Under the pieces are notes generated by a model. It saw nothing but the letters and a program-made list of their open reading frames with translations. It was not told the origin of the DNA and searched no databases. Below, one piece after another: positions 27,097-37,288 of a stretch of DNA of 64,000 nt. The position numbers and the translations under genes are program-made. The stretch is from the NCBI GenBank assembly GCA_021775455.1, contig JAJFHU010000051.1, positions 1 through 64,000 on the forward strand, written 5' to 3'. How positions within the stretch are numbered: position 1 is the first letter of the stretch; every line of letters begins with the position of its first letter. Origin of the DNA: Hyphomicrobiales bacterium. Its GTDB lineage: Bacteria > Pseudomonadota > Alphaproteobacteria > Rhizobiales > Rhizobiaceae.

Positions 27097-28008
27097 TCAA
27101 CTTTTGGGTCGGGCGATCCACACTCCGCCGAGGATCATCAATCCACCAAATATCTGAAAAATGGATAATTGTTCGCTATAGACCAACCAGCCAAAGTATG
27201 CCCCTGCAGCAGCTTCTACAAAAATCACCAGGGAAGAAAATGCAGCTGTTAATGAACCGAGCGCAATAGCCAAAAAGCCTTGCCCTCCCGCATGACATAT
27301 CACACCCAGAACAATTAGTGACCCTATCCCGGTCCAGGTGGCAGGAAGCATGGTATTGCTGGAAATGATTGCTACAACCAACAGAATTGCTGCGGTCACG
27401 ACAGTCGAAAAAAATGTAATTTCTGCACCATTGTGTGTACGGCGGGCAACGCGAACAGACAGAAAATACAAACCGAAAAAGATTGAGGTGACGAAACCGT
27501 ATATATCACCCAACAACCGTTCAGGTGCCAGTTGATAGCTGGAGCCAAGCAAAAGAAAAGCGCCGGTTAAACAAATTCCGAGCCCGAGGAACGAATTGCG
27601 CGGAACCTTTTCACCAATAGCAATACCGGAAAACATGGCAACCCAAACTGGTGCCAGACAAGCCATAAGTGTGGCATTGGCCATTGTAGTCTTCAAAATG
27701 GAAAGGTGCCAGAACAACAGATCACCGGCAAAAAACAACCCGCTCAACAATATCGGATTAGTCATCGCAAAAGATAGCGGCTTGCCACGGCGCCGATTTT
27801 CTGCCCATGCCCAGATGAACAAAACCGGAAGGCTTAACCCCACACGCCAAAACGCACTGGCGAATGGCCCAACTTCGGATTCGCGAACAAAGATCGGAGA
27901 AGAGCCCATTGCGACTGCACCGATGAACAAAAGCGCGAATGCCGGTGCAAACCCAAGTTGCAGTGGGCCGGTAGCATCTTTTGTTGATTTGTTGCTCGCC
28001 TGGTTCAA
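27097..28008 (-). CDS. EamA/DMT-family exporter
   Basis: The 303-residue protein has ten membrane helices in two EamA repeats, with the typical first-repeat entry MGSSPIFVRES and a FWRVGLSLPVLFIWAWAE segment, and an LGVICHAGGQGFLAIAL second repeat. Family members export metabolites or amino acids; the substrate cannot be told. The start is TTG. It faces away from the DUF1244 gene. Confidence 0.85.
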   Translation of the reverse strand: MNQASNKSTKDATGPLQLGFAPAFALLFIGAVAMGSSPIFVRESEVGPFASAFWRVGLSLPVLFIWAWAENRRRGKPLSFAMTNPILLSGLFFAGDLLFWHLSILKTTMANATLMACLAPVWVAMFSGIAIGEKVPRNSFLGLGICLTGAFLLLGSSYQLAPERLLGDIYGFVTSIFFGLYFLSVRVARRTHNGAEITFFSTVVTAAILLVVAIISSNTMLPATWTGIGSLIVLGVICHAGGQGFLAIALGSLTAAFSSLVIFVEAAAGAYFGWLVYSEQLSIFQIFGGLMILGGVWIARPKS

Positions 28009-28113
28009 TACTCGATTCCCACGATTGTTCGGCTGAGCATTGATTGATTGATCGTGTTATGACAAGAGGCGGTAAGCATATTGTTGATTTACCAAAATCC
28101 AATGGAGCAAGAA

Positions 28114-28410
28114 ATGGACAAAGAACGAAAAGAGGCGCTGGAGGCAGCTGCATTCCGACGTTTGGTTGCCCACCTGAGCGACAGAACGGATGTCCAGAAC
28201 ATAGATATGATGAACCTTGCCGGGTTTTGTCGAAATTGTTTGTCTCGCTGGTATCAGGAAGCGGCGACTGAGCAGGGTATTGATATTGACATGGCTTCTG
28301 CCCGCGAACTTGTTTACGGCATGCCGTACGATGAATGGAAAGTAAAGTTTCAAACTGAAACCACAGAAGAACAGCTTAACGCGTATAAATCTGCGCAAAA
28401 GCATGATTGA
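28114..28410 (+). CDS. DUF1244 protein
   Basis: The 98-residue protein matches DUF1244: AAFRRLVAHLSDRTDVQNIDMMNLAGFCRNC, then LSRWYQEAA and a GMPYDEWK C-terminal motif. The structure of the family is a small helical domain; function is unknown. The ATG at 28114 is chosen because GGAG lies six bases before it; an in-frame ATG at 28102 overlaps that site. It precedes the DUF2312 gene by 48 bases, the usual rhizobial order. Confidence 0.88.
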   Translation: MDKERKEALEAAAFRRLVAHLSDRTDVQNIDMMNLAGFCRNCLSRWYQEAATEQGIDIDMASARELVYGMPYDEWKVKFQTETTEEQLNAYKSAQKHD

Positions 28411-28458
28411 CCGGGATGTATTGAACTCCCACCAGCCATTGAAACTCAGGAGAAATTG

Positions 28459-28740
28459 ATGTCAGACAGCATGGTTGCACGTGAACAACTCAAGTCCATT
28501 GTGGAGCGTATTGAAAGACTTGAAGAGGAGAAGAAGGCAATCGCTGACGATATCCGCGAAGTTTATGGCGAAGCGAAAGCAAACGGGTTCGATGCCAAGG
28601 TGCTTCGCCAAGTGGTGCGAATACGCAAGCTGGATATGACCGAGCGACAAGAGCAGGAAGCAGTCCGGGATTTGTATTTGCAGGCCCTTGGAATGCTACC
28701 TGAATTTTCAGGCGAGCCTTCGGAAAGCGCAGACCAGTAA
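28459..28740 (+). CDS. gapR: DUF2312 protein, GapR-like nucleoid-associated protein
   Basis: The 93-residue protein is a coiled-coil (about residues 5-40, [20 protein letters not shown]) with the family signature [14 protein letters not shown]. GapR of Caulobacter binds overtwisted AT-rich DNA ahead of forks and polymerases and helps topoisomerases; homology suggests the same here. The ATG at 28459 is preferred over the adjacent TTG because AGGAGAA precedes it at proper spacing. Confidence 0.88.
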   Translation: MSDSMVAREQLKSIVERIERLEEEKKAIADDIREVYGEAKANGFDAKVLRQVVRIRKLDMTERQEQEAVRDLYLQALGMLPEFSGEPSESADQ

Positions 28741-28744
28741 GACT

Positions 28745-30883
28745 CTACTCAAACTTCGCAAATGCAAGAAATTCGACCGAACTTCCGGTAAAGCGATCTG
28801 CCGAGCGGTGGATGCTTTCCCGTGCAAAACCCCTGGTAAGAACCGTCGAAGGCAACTGGCGAATTGCATTGCGGCCATATGCTGGCAAGCGTATGTCGGC
28901 AATACGCGATATGGAGTTATTAGCAGCAAGCGCCCATTTTCCTACTGTATTTCTGTTTAAATCAGGCATTGACAGTTTTTCCAAAGAGATGGCTCTTGGT
29001 GCCAATGACGGAATTTCTTGTGTAAGCGCTGCAACTACAATTGAAGTATCAAGAGTTTCTGCTCGATTTGGATTTTGCTGTGGAACTGGAATACCGGCAA
29101 CAATCAGGTTTTCTGCCAGTTTTTCTGCGATCGGATCGTTTGCCGGTTCGTCCACACGTTGCGGATTTGGTATTGGGAATGCAGGCCCTGCACTTGATTG
29201 CAGGTTTTCGTCCATCGGTTCAAGCGCAGCAACTTCAACAATTTCTTCCGGCTCGATTGATCGTTCCGGATTGGAAATCGGAATTGCGATTTCACCAGTT
29301 TCCCTTGTATCGGGTTCTATTGGCAGCAGCGCGGTTACCAACGTTGGTTCCTCAATTTCTGTTGGGCGATTGGGATTGATCAACGGAACTGCAATTTCAC
29401 CACTGGACCGGGTCCCGGGTTCAAGTGGTTGGATTGTTTCCGGGTTAAGTGCAGCAACCACCACTTCTTCAGCACTTTGTTGACCAGGGCGAGGCTCGGG
29501 CCAGTTCGGGCTCTCAGTAGAGAATGATTCAGGTTCTACGGGATCAAGTTTTGCGATCTCCATCTGGTTTTCTTGAACTTCTGGTTCACTGGATTCCGCA
29601 AATACAATGCTTTCCTCAACCTGGGGAATGATTTCCTGTGGTTCAGGGACTTTAACCAGTGGTTGAGCCGCGCGTGTTGGAGTGGTTTCGAGTGCAGCAT
29701 AAACCTGCTGTCTTAGGTCCTGAATTTCTGTTGGCGACAACAGCGGAGTAACGATCCGGGTACTTGTCCGGATTTCCGGTTCCTCAGGCTGCTCGGGATT
29801 GGCCAATGCCACCTCGACACTTTCAGCGTTACCCGTATTTGCCGCGGACGCAACTGTAGTTTCCCCGATGGCGATTTCGGGTCGCGGTTTTGGCACCGGG
29901 ATCAAGAGGCTTGACGGTTCTTCTGCAAATTGACTGGATTCTTCAGTCAGTGATGCAACAGCAAATGGCTGATTGTCCTGACGCGTTCTTGGCGCCTGCA
30001 CAGGAACGGGAATGCTTGCAATCTCAATGGTTTTAACTGGAGTAGGAGCAGGTGTCGAATTTGCGTACGTATCCTCTGCTTCATCAATTGTATTGCTATC
30101 CTCTTCTTTATCCTTGCCGAGTAAACGTTTGAAGAAATTTGGTTTCTTGGCCGTAGTTCCAGCCTTGGCAATCACAATCTGACTGGCTTTGGATGCATAA
30201 CTTTCATACTTGCGCTTTGCTGTAGTGTAGCCAGAAAATGGTTTTCCATCGCTCGGTACATGCAATGTATTTCCGTTCGGGAAAATTTTTGCCAATTTGG
30301 ATCTCGACATCTTGGGCCAATGGCGGACACTTCCGGTATCCATGTGCACAAATGGCGATCCTGATTTTGGATAGTATCCAACTCCACCATACTGCTTGCG
30401 CATACCTATCCTGTGAAGGTTGCTCAATTTTACATCGGGGAGATAAAAATCGAGTGCTTTGCCCTTGATGTGTTGGCTTTTTGAGGCGACCCCACGGCCT
30501 CTTTTTCTGAGCAGTTTGTTGGTTGCCGGAGACCTGTAACCGGAGATGACGTGAATATAAGCCTTTGATCCACTTTCTTCATAAACTTCCCAAACAAGAT
30601 CGAGAAGTCGGGGGTCCATTTCCGTTGGCTCATTACGTCGCCAGTCTCGCAGAAACCGGTTTACCTTTTTCAAACCGTCTTCAAGAAATTTTCCATCCTG
30701 TTTGTAGGCAATTGTCGCTTTTTCACCAGTATGAAGGTAGTAGAGTTTCAGGCTGCGGGTTTCCGCCAATCCGGTTTCACAAAGTATAAACAGCCCGATA
30801 ACCGCCAAGAATAATACTTCTTGAAGGTTTTTCAGAAAACCCAGAGGGCTCTGTAACAGTCTGGTTGAGTGGCTTTTGCTCAA
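28745..30883 (-). CDS. DUF882 (peptidase M15A/YcbK-like) with long repetitive Pro/Glu-rich tail
   Basis: A signal anchor covers about residues 15-40. The DUF882 catalytic domain lies at about 43-230, with the metal ligands of LAS-type peptidases in SQHIKGKALDF and FVHMDTG; these enzymes cleave peptidoglycan peptides. The rest, to residue 712, is low-complexity: several degenerate repeats of the form GEIAVPLINPNRP followed by an acidic EIEEP stretch and VVAAL/VTALLP. Such a tail could bind the cell wall or span the periplasm; this is inference. The start is TTG with no strong Shine-Dalgarno. Confidence 0.82.
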   Translation of the reverse strand: MSKSHSTRLLQSPLGFLKNLQEVLFLAVIGLFILCETGLAETRSLKLYYLHTGEKATIAYKQDGKFLEDGLKKVNRFLRDWRRNEPTEMDPRLLDLVWEVYEESGSKAYIHVISGYRSPATNKLLRKRGRGVASKSQHIKGKALDFYLPDVKLSNLHRIGMRKQYGGVGYYPKSGSPFVHMDTGSVRHWPKMSRSKLAKIFPNGNTLHVPSDGKPFSGYTTAKRKYESYASKASQIVIAKAGTTAKKPNFFKRLLGKDKEEDSNTIDEAEDTYANSTPAPTPVKTIEIASIPVPVQAPRTRQDNQPFAVASLTEESSQFAEEPSSLLIPVPKPRPEIAIGETTVASAANTGNAESVEVALANPEQPEEPEIRTSTRIVTPLLSPTEIQDLRQQVYAALETTPTRAAQPLVKVPEPQEIIPQVEESIVFAESSEPEVQENQMEIAKLDPVEPESFSTESPNWPEPRPGQQSAEEVVVAALNPETIQPLEPGTRSSGEIAVPLINPNRPTEIEEPTLVTALLPIEPDTRETGEIAIPISNPERSIEPEEIVEVAALEPMDENLQSSAGPAFPIPNPQRVDEPANDPIAEKLAENLIVAGIPVPQQNPNRAETLDTSIVVAALTQEIPSLAPRAISLEKLSMPDLNRNTVGKWALAANNSISRIADIRLPAYGRNAIRQLPSTVLTRGFARESIHRSADRFTGSSVEFLAFAKFE

Positions 30884-31075
30884 GCTTGAAAATTTCTCTT
30901 ACTGTGGACAGTCCCTAGCATTCTACGATGATCGCAGATGGCCGTTTCCGGTATTTATGGTTAACAGATATTAACAAACCTTATAATCCCCGAAAATCAA
31001 GCACGAATTTTCAACCTCAAAAATGAGGTGACAGCATGGCAGTGTGGAAAATTTTTACGGGAAACAACCGGGTGG

Positions 31076-32596
31076 TTAACCAATCATTTCAGATGCTTCT
31101 TCTGCAACATCAGAAAGACCGTACTCACGCAGCTTTCTGTAAAGCGTGGAGCGCCCAATTCCAAGTTTTCGAGCAACTTCGGACATTCTGCCTTTATAAT
31201 GCTCAATAGCATGGCGAATTATTTCCCGTTCTGCGCTCTCGAGACTCACAACTTCGCCAACCTCATCCAACAGGAGAAGCACATTTGGGTCTGAAACGAG
31301 CACGTTTCTTTCAATTTCATTGCACCCAATATCAAGGGAAGGAATTTGATTTGGTATGATCTGCGTAAGGTCTTGTGTACCACCAAATTCTGTCGGCTGG
31401 AGGTCAACCCCAGTCTGGATTGCGATCTGCGGGAACTCGCCAATCGACAGTTCATCGCCATCGCACAAGATCACGGCACGAAAAACTGCATTTTCCAATT
31501 GGCGAATGTTTCCCGGCCAGTCGTAGTTGCAGAGCATTTCCACTGCCTTTGGTTCGATAGCCTTGATATGGCTCCTGCCTTCCTCGGTGGCGATCCGGGC
31601 AAGAAAATGCCGCAGAAGTGCGGGAATATCCTCCCGGCGTTCCCGCAACGGCGGAACATTCAGCGGAAGAACATTGAGGCGATAGTATAAATCTTCTCGA
31701 AAATTTCCGACCTTTACTTCATCGATCAGATTTCGGTTGGTCGCAGAAATAAGTCGGAAATTTGTCTTTACCGGTTTTCTCGAGCCGACAGGGTCAATTT
31801 CACCTTCCTGAATTGCGCGAAGCAGTTTTACCTGTATGTCGAGAGCTAATTCACCCACTTCATCGAGGAACAGAGTTCCGTTGTTTGCTTCCTGGAATTT
31901 GCCGATGTGTTTGTCGGACGCACCAGTAAACGCACCCTTTTCGTGGCCAAAAAGGATGCTTTCCACCAAATTTTCCGGCAATGCGCCGCAATTGACAGTT
32001 ACGAAGCTCTTGGATTGACGATCGCTCATACCCTGAATGGCGCGAGCGATCATCTCCTTGCCGACACCGGATTCTCCCTCGATCAGGACGGGAATATTGG
32101 AACCGGCAGCTTTTGAAGCCATCTGCTTGACACTTGCCATATTGGGGCTGGCAGAAATGATTTCATCGAGTGACAGTTTGCCTGAAGCTGACTTGTTGAT
32201 CCGTTTCAATTCACCTTCAAGCGCTCCCAGTTTCAGTGCGTTTTGAAGTGAAACTTTCAAGCGTTGTGGATTGGCGGGTTTGACGACGAAGTCAGATGCT
32301 CCGGCACGCATTGCCTTGACGGCGGTTTCAACACCGCCCTGTGCAGTCTGGACAATTACCGGCAGACGGATTTTCTGAGTGGCCATTGCTTCCAGGACTT
32401 CCATGCCATCCATATCGGGCATGACCAGATCAAGCACCAGGCAGGAAATTCGATGCGCGTTATCGCCACAAAGATGATCGAGTGCTTGTTGCCCACCTTC
32501 AGCCAGAAGGGTTTTATAGCCAAACTTGGAAAGCGTTCCGTCCAGCAAACGGCGTTGAACCGGATCGTCATCGACTATCAGCACCAGATCGTTCAT
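31076..32596 (-). CDS. NtrC-family sigma-54-dependent response regulator
   Basis: The 506-residue protein has a receiver domain (residues 1-120; VDDDPVQ, phosphoacceptor Asp about 56 in VLDLVMP), an AAA+ core with GESGVGKE Walker A and the GAFTGA sigma-54 contact loop, and a Fis-type helix-turn-helix at the end (MSEVARKLGIGRSTLYRKLREYGL region). It drives open-complex formation at sigma-54 promoters on phosphorylation. No kinase gene is adjacent, so it is an orphan. The ATG at 32596 is preferred to the one at 32611 as it gives the standard MNDLVLIVDDD start. A TGTCC...GGACA inverted repeat at 32650-32666 sits in its promoter region. Confidence 0.9.
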   Translation of the reverse strand: MNDLVLIVDDDPVQRRLLDGTLSKFGYKTLLAEGGQQALDHLCGDNAHRISCLVLDLVMPDMDGMEVLEAMATQKIRLPVIVQTAQGGVETAVKAMRAGASDFVVKPANPQRLKVSLQNALKLGALEGELKRINKSASGKLSLDEIISASPNMASVKQMASKAAGSNIPVLIEGESGVGKEMIARAIQGMSDRQSKSFVTVNCGALPENLVESILFGHEKGAFTGASDKHIGKFQEANNGTLFLDEVGELALDIQVKLLRAIQEGEIDPVGSRKPVKTNFRLISATNRNLIDEVKVGNFREDLYYRLNVLPLNVPPLRERREDIPALLRHFLARIATEEGRSHIKAIEPKAVEMLCNYDWPGNIRQLENAVFRAVILCDGDELSIGEFPQIAIQTGVDLQPTEFGGTQDLTQIIPNQIPSLDIGCNEIERNVLVSDPNVLLLLDEVGEVVSLESAEREIIRHAIEHYKGRMSEVARKLGIGRSTLYRKLREYGLSDVAEEASEMIG

Positions 32597-32813
32597 CAAT
32601 TTTCCCGTCATTTTGTCATGGCCGACAAGAATAAATCAAGCTATGACGCTGTCCCAATTTTGGACAATTTAACATTGATGATTAAATACCGAATTAAGGG
32701 ACAAGGTTAACCGCAGGTACTCAAATTGCTGACAAGAATTGAGAATCTGAAAAGAACTGGTTTACCAGTTTGGTGACACAGAATGCATAACTGAAAATAC
32801 AAGGGCCAACAAA

Positions 32814-34664
32814 ATGCCAGTGAGTGCGTATCAAAACGGCAATTCTACCACGAAATTGCCTGCTGCAGAGGGCAGCGAACAAATTGAAATGGGTGAACTG
32901 CCAGAATGGAATTTGGCTGATCTTTATCCAGATATGGATAGCGATGAATTCAGAAATGATGTGCAGCGTTGTCTTGAAGACTCGATAAAATTTGAAAATG
33001 TGAACGCCAGAAAATTGACACAGATTTTGGAGAAAAACCCCCGGGATCTGGCGCTTGCAATTGCCGAATATGAAGCCATTGAAGAGCGAATGGGACGTAT
33101 CATTTCCTATGCAGGCCTGTTGTATGCAGGTGACACGTCAGATCCGGTAAAAACCAAATTTTATGGCGATGCACAGGAAAAAATAACAGAGGCAAGTTCA
33201 CACCTTCTATTCTTCACCCTCGAACTCAATCGTCTTGACGATGGTGTTCTGGACCGGGCGATCGGTGAAGATGCTTCGCTTGCTTACTACAAACCCTGGC
33301 TTACCGATTTGCGCGCAGACAAGCCTTACCAACTTGATGATCGCACCGAGCAACTGTTTCACGAAAAATCGGTGACAGGCCACTCTGCGTGGAACCGCCT
33401 GTTTGACGAAACCATGACGTCACTGGAATTCAATCTTGATGGCGAGAAACTAAGCCTGGAGCCAGCCCTAAACCTGCTGCAGGACAAAGACCGGCAAAAA
33501 CGGGAAAATGCCGCCAAGGAAATTTCACGTGTTCTTACCGCAGAAGAACGTACTTTTTCGCTGATTACAAACACCTTGGCCAAGGACAAGGAAATTTCTG
33601 ATCGGTGGCGGGGTTTCAACGATGTCGCAGACTCTCGTCATCTGGCAAATCGTGTGGAGCCCGAAGTGGTTGATGCTTTGGTCAACGCAGTTGAAAAGTC
33701 GTTCCCTTCGCTTTCACACAGATATTATCAAATGAAAGCCGGATGGCTTGGTCTGGATATTATGGAGTTCTGGGATCGCAATGCTCCGCTCCCGGCAGTA
33801 AAAGAGCGGGTTTTTGACTGGCAAGAAGCACGTTCCACAGTACTGGAAGCTTATTCTGGTTTTGCTCCCGGCATGGCAGAGATTGCTGAACGCTTCTTTG
33901 ACCGAGGCTGGATAGATGCGCCGGTACGCAAGGGTAAATCACCTGGTGCGTTTGCCCATCCGACTGTGCCTTCGGTTCATCCCTATGTCATGCTGAACTA
34001 TCTTGGTAAACCGCGGGATGTCATGACACTTGCACATGAATTGGGTCATGGCGTGCATCAGGTGCTGGCGGGAGGTCAAGGTGCTTTGATGGCGCAAACA
34101 CCTCTGACACTTGCGGAAACAGCAAGTGTGTTTGGTGAAATGCTCACGTTCCGGTCGTTGCTTGAAAAGTGCTCTACTGTGCAAGAACGCAAGATCATGC
34201 TGGCCCAGAAAATCGAAGACATGTTGAATACCGTTGTTCGGCAGATTGCATTTTACCTGTTTGAGCGCAAGGTTCACCTAGAACGCAGAAACGGCGAACT
34301 TACATCCGAGGCTCTGGGAGATTTATGGATGTCAATTCAGGGAGAAAGCCTTGGACCAGCATTCAGATTTGCCGATGAGTACCGCCCATACTGGTCCTAC
34401 ATTCCGCATTTCATTCATTCACCGTTTTATGTGTATGCTTATGCTTTTGGGGATTGTCTGGTGAATTCGCTTTATGCCGTATACGAGAACGCAGAGACCG
34501 GATTTCAGGAAAAATATTTTGAATTGTTGAAAGCCGGTGGCACCAAGCATCACAGTGAACTGCTGAAACCATTTGGCCTTGATGCATCCGACCCGGATTT
34601 CTGGAACAAGGGGCTTTCGATGATCACAGGGTTGATCGATGAACTTGAAGGTTTGGAGTCCTGA
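32814..34664 (+). CDS. pepF: Oligoendopeptidase F (M3 metallopeptidase)
   Basis: The 616-residue enzyme has the zinc motif HELGH at residues 408-412 and downstream the E of the M3 family (TASVFGEML), with the family N-terminal domain LPEWNLADLYPDM. It hydrolyses short peptides in the cytoplasm. It diverges from the NtrC-like gene across a 200-base gap. No signal peptide is seen. Confidence 0.93.
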   Translation: MPVSAYQNGNSTTKLPAAEGSEQIEMGELPEWNLADLYPDMDSDEFRNDVQRCLEDSIKFENVNARKLTQILEKNPRDLALAIAEYEAIEERMGRIISYAGLLYAGDTSDPVKTKFYGDAQEKITEASSHLLFFTLELNRLDDGVLDRAIGEDASLAYYKPWLTDLRADKPYQLDDRTEQLFHEKSVTGHSAWNRLFDETMTSLEFNLDGEKLSLEPALNLLQDKDRQKRENAAKEISRVLTAEERTFSLITNTLAKDKEISDRWRGFNDVADSRHLANRVEPEVVDALVNAVEKSFPSLSHRYYQMKAGWLGLDIMEFWDRNAPLPAVKERVFDWQEARSTVLEAYSGFAPGMAEIAERFFDRGWIDAPVRKGKSPGAFAHPTVPSVHPYVMLNYLGKPRDVMTLAHELGHGVHQVLAGGQGALMAQTPLTLAETASVFGEMLTFRSLLEKCSTVQERKIMLAQKIEDMLNTVVRQIAFYLFERKVHLERRNGELTSEALGDLWMSIQGESLGPAFRFADEYRPYWSYIPHFIHSPFYVYAYAFGDCLVNSLYAVYENAETGFQEKYFELLKAGGTKHHSELLKPFGLDASDPDFWNKGLSMITGLIDELEGLES

Positions 34665-34700
34665 CATTCAAAACTTTCATTTCGTTTCAGTTTCGGCTAC

Positions 34701-34730
34701 TTGACCGGTTAGGGCAGTGTTTCATACACT
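34701..34730 (+). promoter_or_regulatory. Candidate promoter of the lipoprotein gene
   Basis: TTGACC (34701-34706), 18 bases, TACACT (34725-34730), upstream of the 34760 ATG. The match to consensus is moderate. Confidence 0.4.
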
Positions 34731-34759
34731 TCGCGAAATCCAGATATGGGAGCAGTTTC

Positions 34760-35137
34760 ATGAGCAACGAGAGGTCCTTTTGGAATTGGGACAAACTTGT
34801 TCTGCTTGGCGCTGTCATGGTTGGGATTTCTGCCTGCCAGTCCAACAAGGAAAAGGCTGGCCCGCCGCTTCTCAACGGCAGTTGGGCGTCGAGTGACGGA
34901 GTTTATGTTGCTGAACTGCGAAATGGTGATTTCAAGGCAGTTGCCAATGACACCGGCGGTGTTATTTCGCAAGGTCGGTACATTGCTATTTCCGAAGAAA
35001 AGGTGAAGCTTGAGTGGTACGGGGTTGTCAGTGGAAAATCCAATTCAGCTCAATGCCTCAAGCCGTCAACAGAGCAACTCGATTGTGTTGATGAAAATGG
35101 CAACAAATTTTCATTGCGCCGTACAAGTCAGAATTAA
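34760..35137 (+). CDS. Small outer-membrane-type lipoprotein
   Basis: The 125-residue protein has a short hydrophobic stretch ending in the lipobox GISAC at about residue 26, then a small beta-sheet domain (NGSWASSDGVYVAEL, YIAISEEKVKLEWYG) with two later Cys that may form a disulfide. Comparable lipoproteins occur near the pnt genes in Rhizobiales; the function is unknown. It is followed by a 133-base gap before the cox subunit gene. Confidence 0.65.
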   Translation: MSNERSFWNWDKLVLLGAVMVGISACQSNKEKAGPPLLNGSWASSDGVYVAELRNGDFKAVANDTGGVISQGRYIAISEEKVKLEWYGVVSGKSNSAQCLKPSTEQLDCVDENGNKFSLRRTSQN

Positions 35138-35270
35138 AAATTGGACGGTTATCTTGTGGTACCGCAAACCGGTTTGGACAATTGGTCACGGTGCTTAGAA
35201 TAGATATTCTGGATATTAGACGACAAGAAGAATTATGATTATTGCAGTTTTGATCTGAGGAGCGCATTCA

Positions 35271-35483
35271 ATGGCAAAGAGAGCAGCAAAAACAGCGAAT
35301 GCTATGGATTATTCCGAGCACGAGAAAACCTATGACGCTTTCTTGAAGCTTTTTGTCTGGGGAACTGCGGGTTGTGTAGCATTGCTGGTGGCCATGGCAT
35401 TTGGCTTCTTTGGCGGCGGTGGATTGATCGGTGGTGGGTTATTGTTCATAGTATTGCTGGCAACATTTTATTTCGCACTTTAG
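35271..35483 (+). CDS. aa3-type cytochrome c oxidase subunit IV
   Basis: The 70-residue protein shows the Cox4-prokaryotic type: a short charged N-terminus (YSEHEKTYDAFLKL) and two tight hydrophobic stretches rich in Gly. This small subunit lies beside the catalytic subunits in alphaproteobacterial aa3 oxidases. It is commonly found, as here, just upstream of pntAA rather than with the main cox operon. A GAGGAG ribosome-binding site precedes the ATG. Confidence 0.85.
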   Translation: MAKRAAKTANAMDYSEHEKTYDAFLKLFVWGTAGCVALLVAMAFGFFGGGGLIGGGLLFIVLLATFYFAL

Positions 35484-35576
35484 TGCAAATTTGTTTGGAG
35501 ACTGAAAACGGAAGCCGATGGGCTTTACGTGCCATGAAATTATACGGTTTAACCAAGATATCCGAAGGTAATTGAA

Positions 35577-36800
35577 ATGAAGCTTTTTGTGCCCAAGGAG
35601 ACTACTGCTGGAGAGACCCGGGTGGCCGCATCCCCAGATAGCGTGAAAAAGCTTACCGGGTTGGGAATTCAGGTTTATGTGGAAAAAGGCGCTGGAAATG
35701 CGTCGCGTATTGGCGACAAGGATTTTCAGGAAGCCGGTGCCATAGTTTCAGAATCCAATTCCGCTTCAATTGCTGATGTTGTATTGAAGGTTCTTCGGCC
35801 AACTCCTGCCGAGGTTAAGGGTTACAAAAAAAGTGCCTTGGTCTTTGCAATGATGGACCCTTACGGGCATGAGGCAGATGTCAAAGCCATGGCTGCAGCG
35901 GGAATATCTGCGTTTTCGATGGAATTCATGCCGCGCATAACCCGTGCCCAGTCAATGGATGTACTTTCTTCTCAGGCAAACCTTGCTGGCTATCAAGCTG
36001 TTGTTGAGGCAGCGACCATTTTCGATCGGGCATTGCCAATGATGATGACGGCGGCCGGAACTGTCCCGGCTGCAAGGATTTTTGTCATGGGTGCAGGTGT
36101 TGCCGGTCTTCAGGCGGTTGCTACAGCGCGCAGGCTTGGTGCTATCGTATCTGCAACCGATGTGAGACCGGCGGCAAAGGAGCAGGTTGAATCATTGGGT
36201 GCCAAGTTCATCGCGGTTGAAGATGACGAGTTTCGCGAAGCCGAAACAGCTGGCGGATATGCCAAGGAAATGTCCAGGGAATATCAGGCAAAGCAGGCTG
36301 AACTGGTTGCGACCCATATCGCAAAGCAGGACATTGTGGTTACAACAGCACTAATTCCTGGCAGACCTGCACCGAAATTGATCTCCGGTGACATGGTGAA
36401 ATCGATGAAAGCCGGTTCGGTTATCGTGGACCTGGCAGTTGAACGAGGCGGCAATGTTGAAGGTGCAAAACTGGATAGTGTTGCGAAAGTCGGGGGCGTT
36501 TCAATTGTAGGATTTTCCAATATGGCGGGACGCATCGCGGCGTCTGCTTCACAATTGTATGCGCGAAATCTTGCAGCTTTTTTGCAAACGATGGTTGATG
36601 ATGAAAGTGGCAAGCTTGCTGTCGATTGGAATGACGAGCTGGTAAAGGCGACTCTCCTAACCCGCGGTGGAAAAATTGTCCATCCGGCGTTTGCAGAGAA
36701 ACCCCCATCCAAGGCAACTACCAAAAAGAGGGTAACGCCCAAGAAAACTGCAACAAAGTCTACATCCACCGCAACGAAGTCTGGCGGGAGCAAATCATGA
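35577..36800 (+). CDS. pntAA: NAD(P) transhydrogenase subunit alpha, part 1
   Basis: The 407-residue protein is the soluble NAD(H)-binding domain I of proton-translocating transhydrogenase, with the [20 protein letters not shown] motif near residue 165 and the PGRPAPKL loop. In this split form the membrane part is a separate gene. The last 33 residues are Lys/Thr/Ser-rich, probably a flexible tail. Stop and pntAB start overlap (ATGA). Confidence 0.95.
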   Translation: MKLFVPKETTAGETRVAASPDSVKKLTGLGIQVYVEKGAGNASRIGDKDFQEAGAIVSESNSASIADVVLKVLRPTPAEVKGYKKSALVFAMMDPYGHEADVKAMAAAGISAFSMEFMPRITRAQSMDVLSSQANLAGYQAVVEAATIFDRALPMMMTAAGTVPAARIFVMGAGVAGLQAVATARRLGAIVSATDVRPAAKEQVESLGAKFIAVEDDEFREAETAGGYAKEMSREYQAKQAELVATHIAKQDIVVTTALIPGRPAPKLISGDMVKSMKAGSVIVDLAVERGGNVEGAKLDSVAKVGGVSIVGFSNMAGRIAASASQLYARNLAAFLQTMVDDESGKLAVDWNDELVKATLLTRGGKIVHPAFAEKPPSKATTKKRVTPKKTATKSTSTATKSGGSKS

Positions 36801-37282
36801 GTGAACAAAACCAGGAATTGACCGAAGGTGCTGAAGCCTGGGCGGAAAAAGCCAGGCAATTGTTTGAGGAAGCACGTGAAGCTGCTGAAACTGCCGCACA
36901 GCTGGCTCGCGAAGCAAGAGATGCTGCGATCGGTGGAGATGCTGCTTCAACGGAAGCTGCAGGTGTTGCAATGAGCGCTGCAACGGGTGGTGCAATTGAC
37001 CCGTTTGTTTTTCAGTTTGCTATTTTCGTGATGGCAATTTTTGTAGGGTACTACGTTGTTTGGTCGGTCACTCCGGCACTGCACACACCGCTAATGTCGG
37101 TCACAAATGCAATTTCTTCGGTAATTGTAGTTGGTGCATTGCTGGCAGTTGGTGTTCAGGCTGCCGGGTTTGCCGCGACGAGTTTTGGTTTTATTGCACT
37201 GGTACTGGCAGCGGTTAATATTTTTGGCGGTTTTCTTGTCACCAGTCGAATGCTCGCTATGTACAAGAAAAAGGAACGGTAA
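36797..37282 (+). CDS. pntAB: NAD(P) transhydrogenase subunit alpha, part 2 (membrane)
   Basis: The 161-residue protein has an amphipathic, Ala/Glu-rich N-terminal segment (about 1-50) and four hydrophobic segments at about 70-157 forming the first part of domain II of the proton channel. The N-terminal helical extension is longer than the minimal pntAB and may bind pntAA. It is six bases from pntB. Confidence 0.9.
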   Translation: MSEQNQELTEGAEAWAEKARQLFEEAREAAETAAQLAREARDAAIGGDAASTEAAGVAMSAATGGAIDPFVFQFAIFVMAIFVGYYVVWSVTPALHTPLMSVTNAISSVIVVGALLAVGVQAAGFAATSFGFIALVLAAVNIFGGFLVTSRMLAMYKKKER

Positions 37283-37288
37283 GTATCC

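Noticed and set aside
36284-36859. 191-codon minus-strand open frame
   Set aside because: It is the shadow of pntAA; its hydrophobic start comes from the antisense of the Lys-rich tail.
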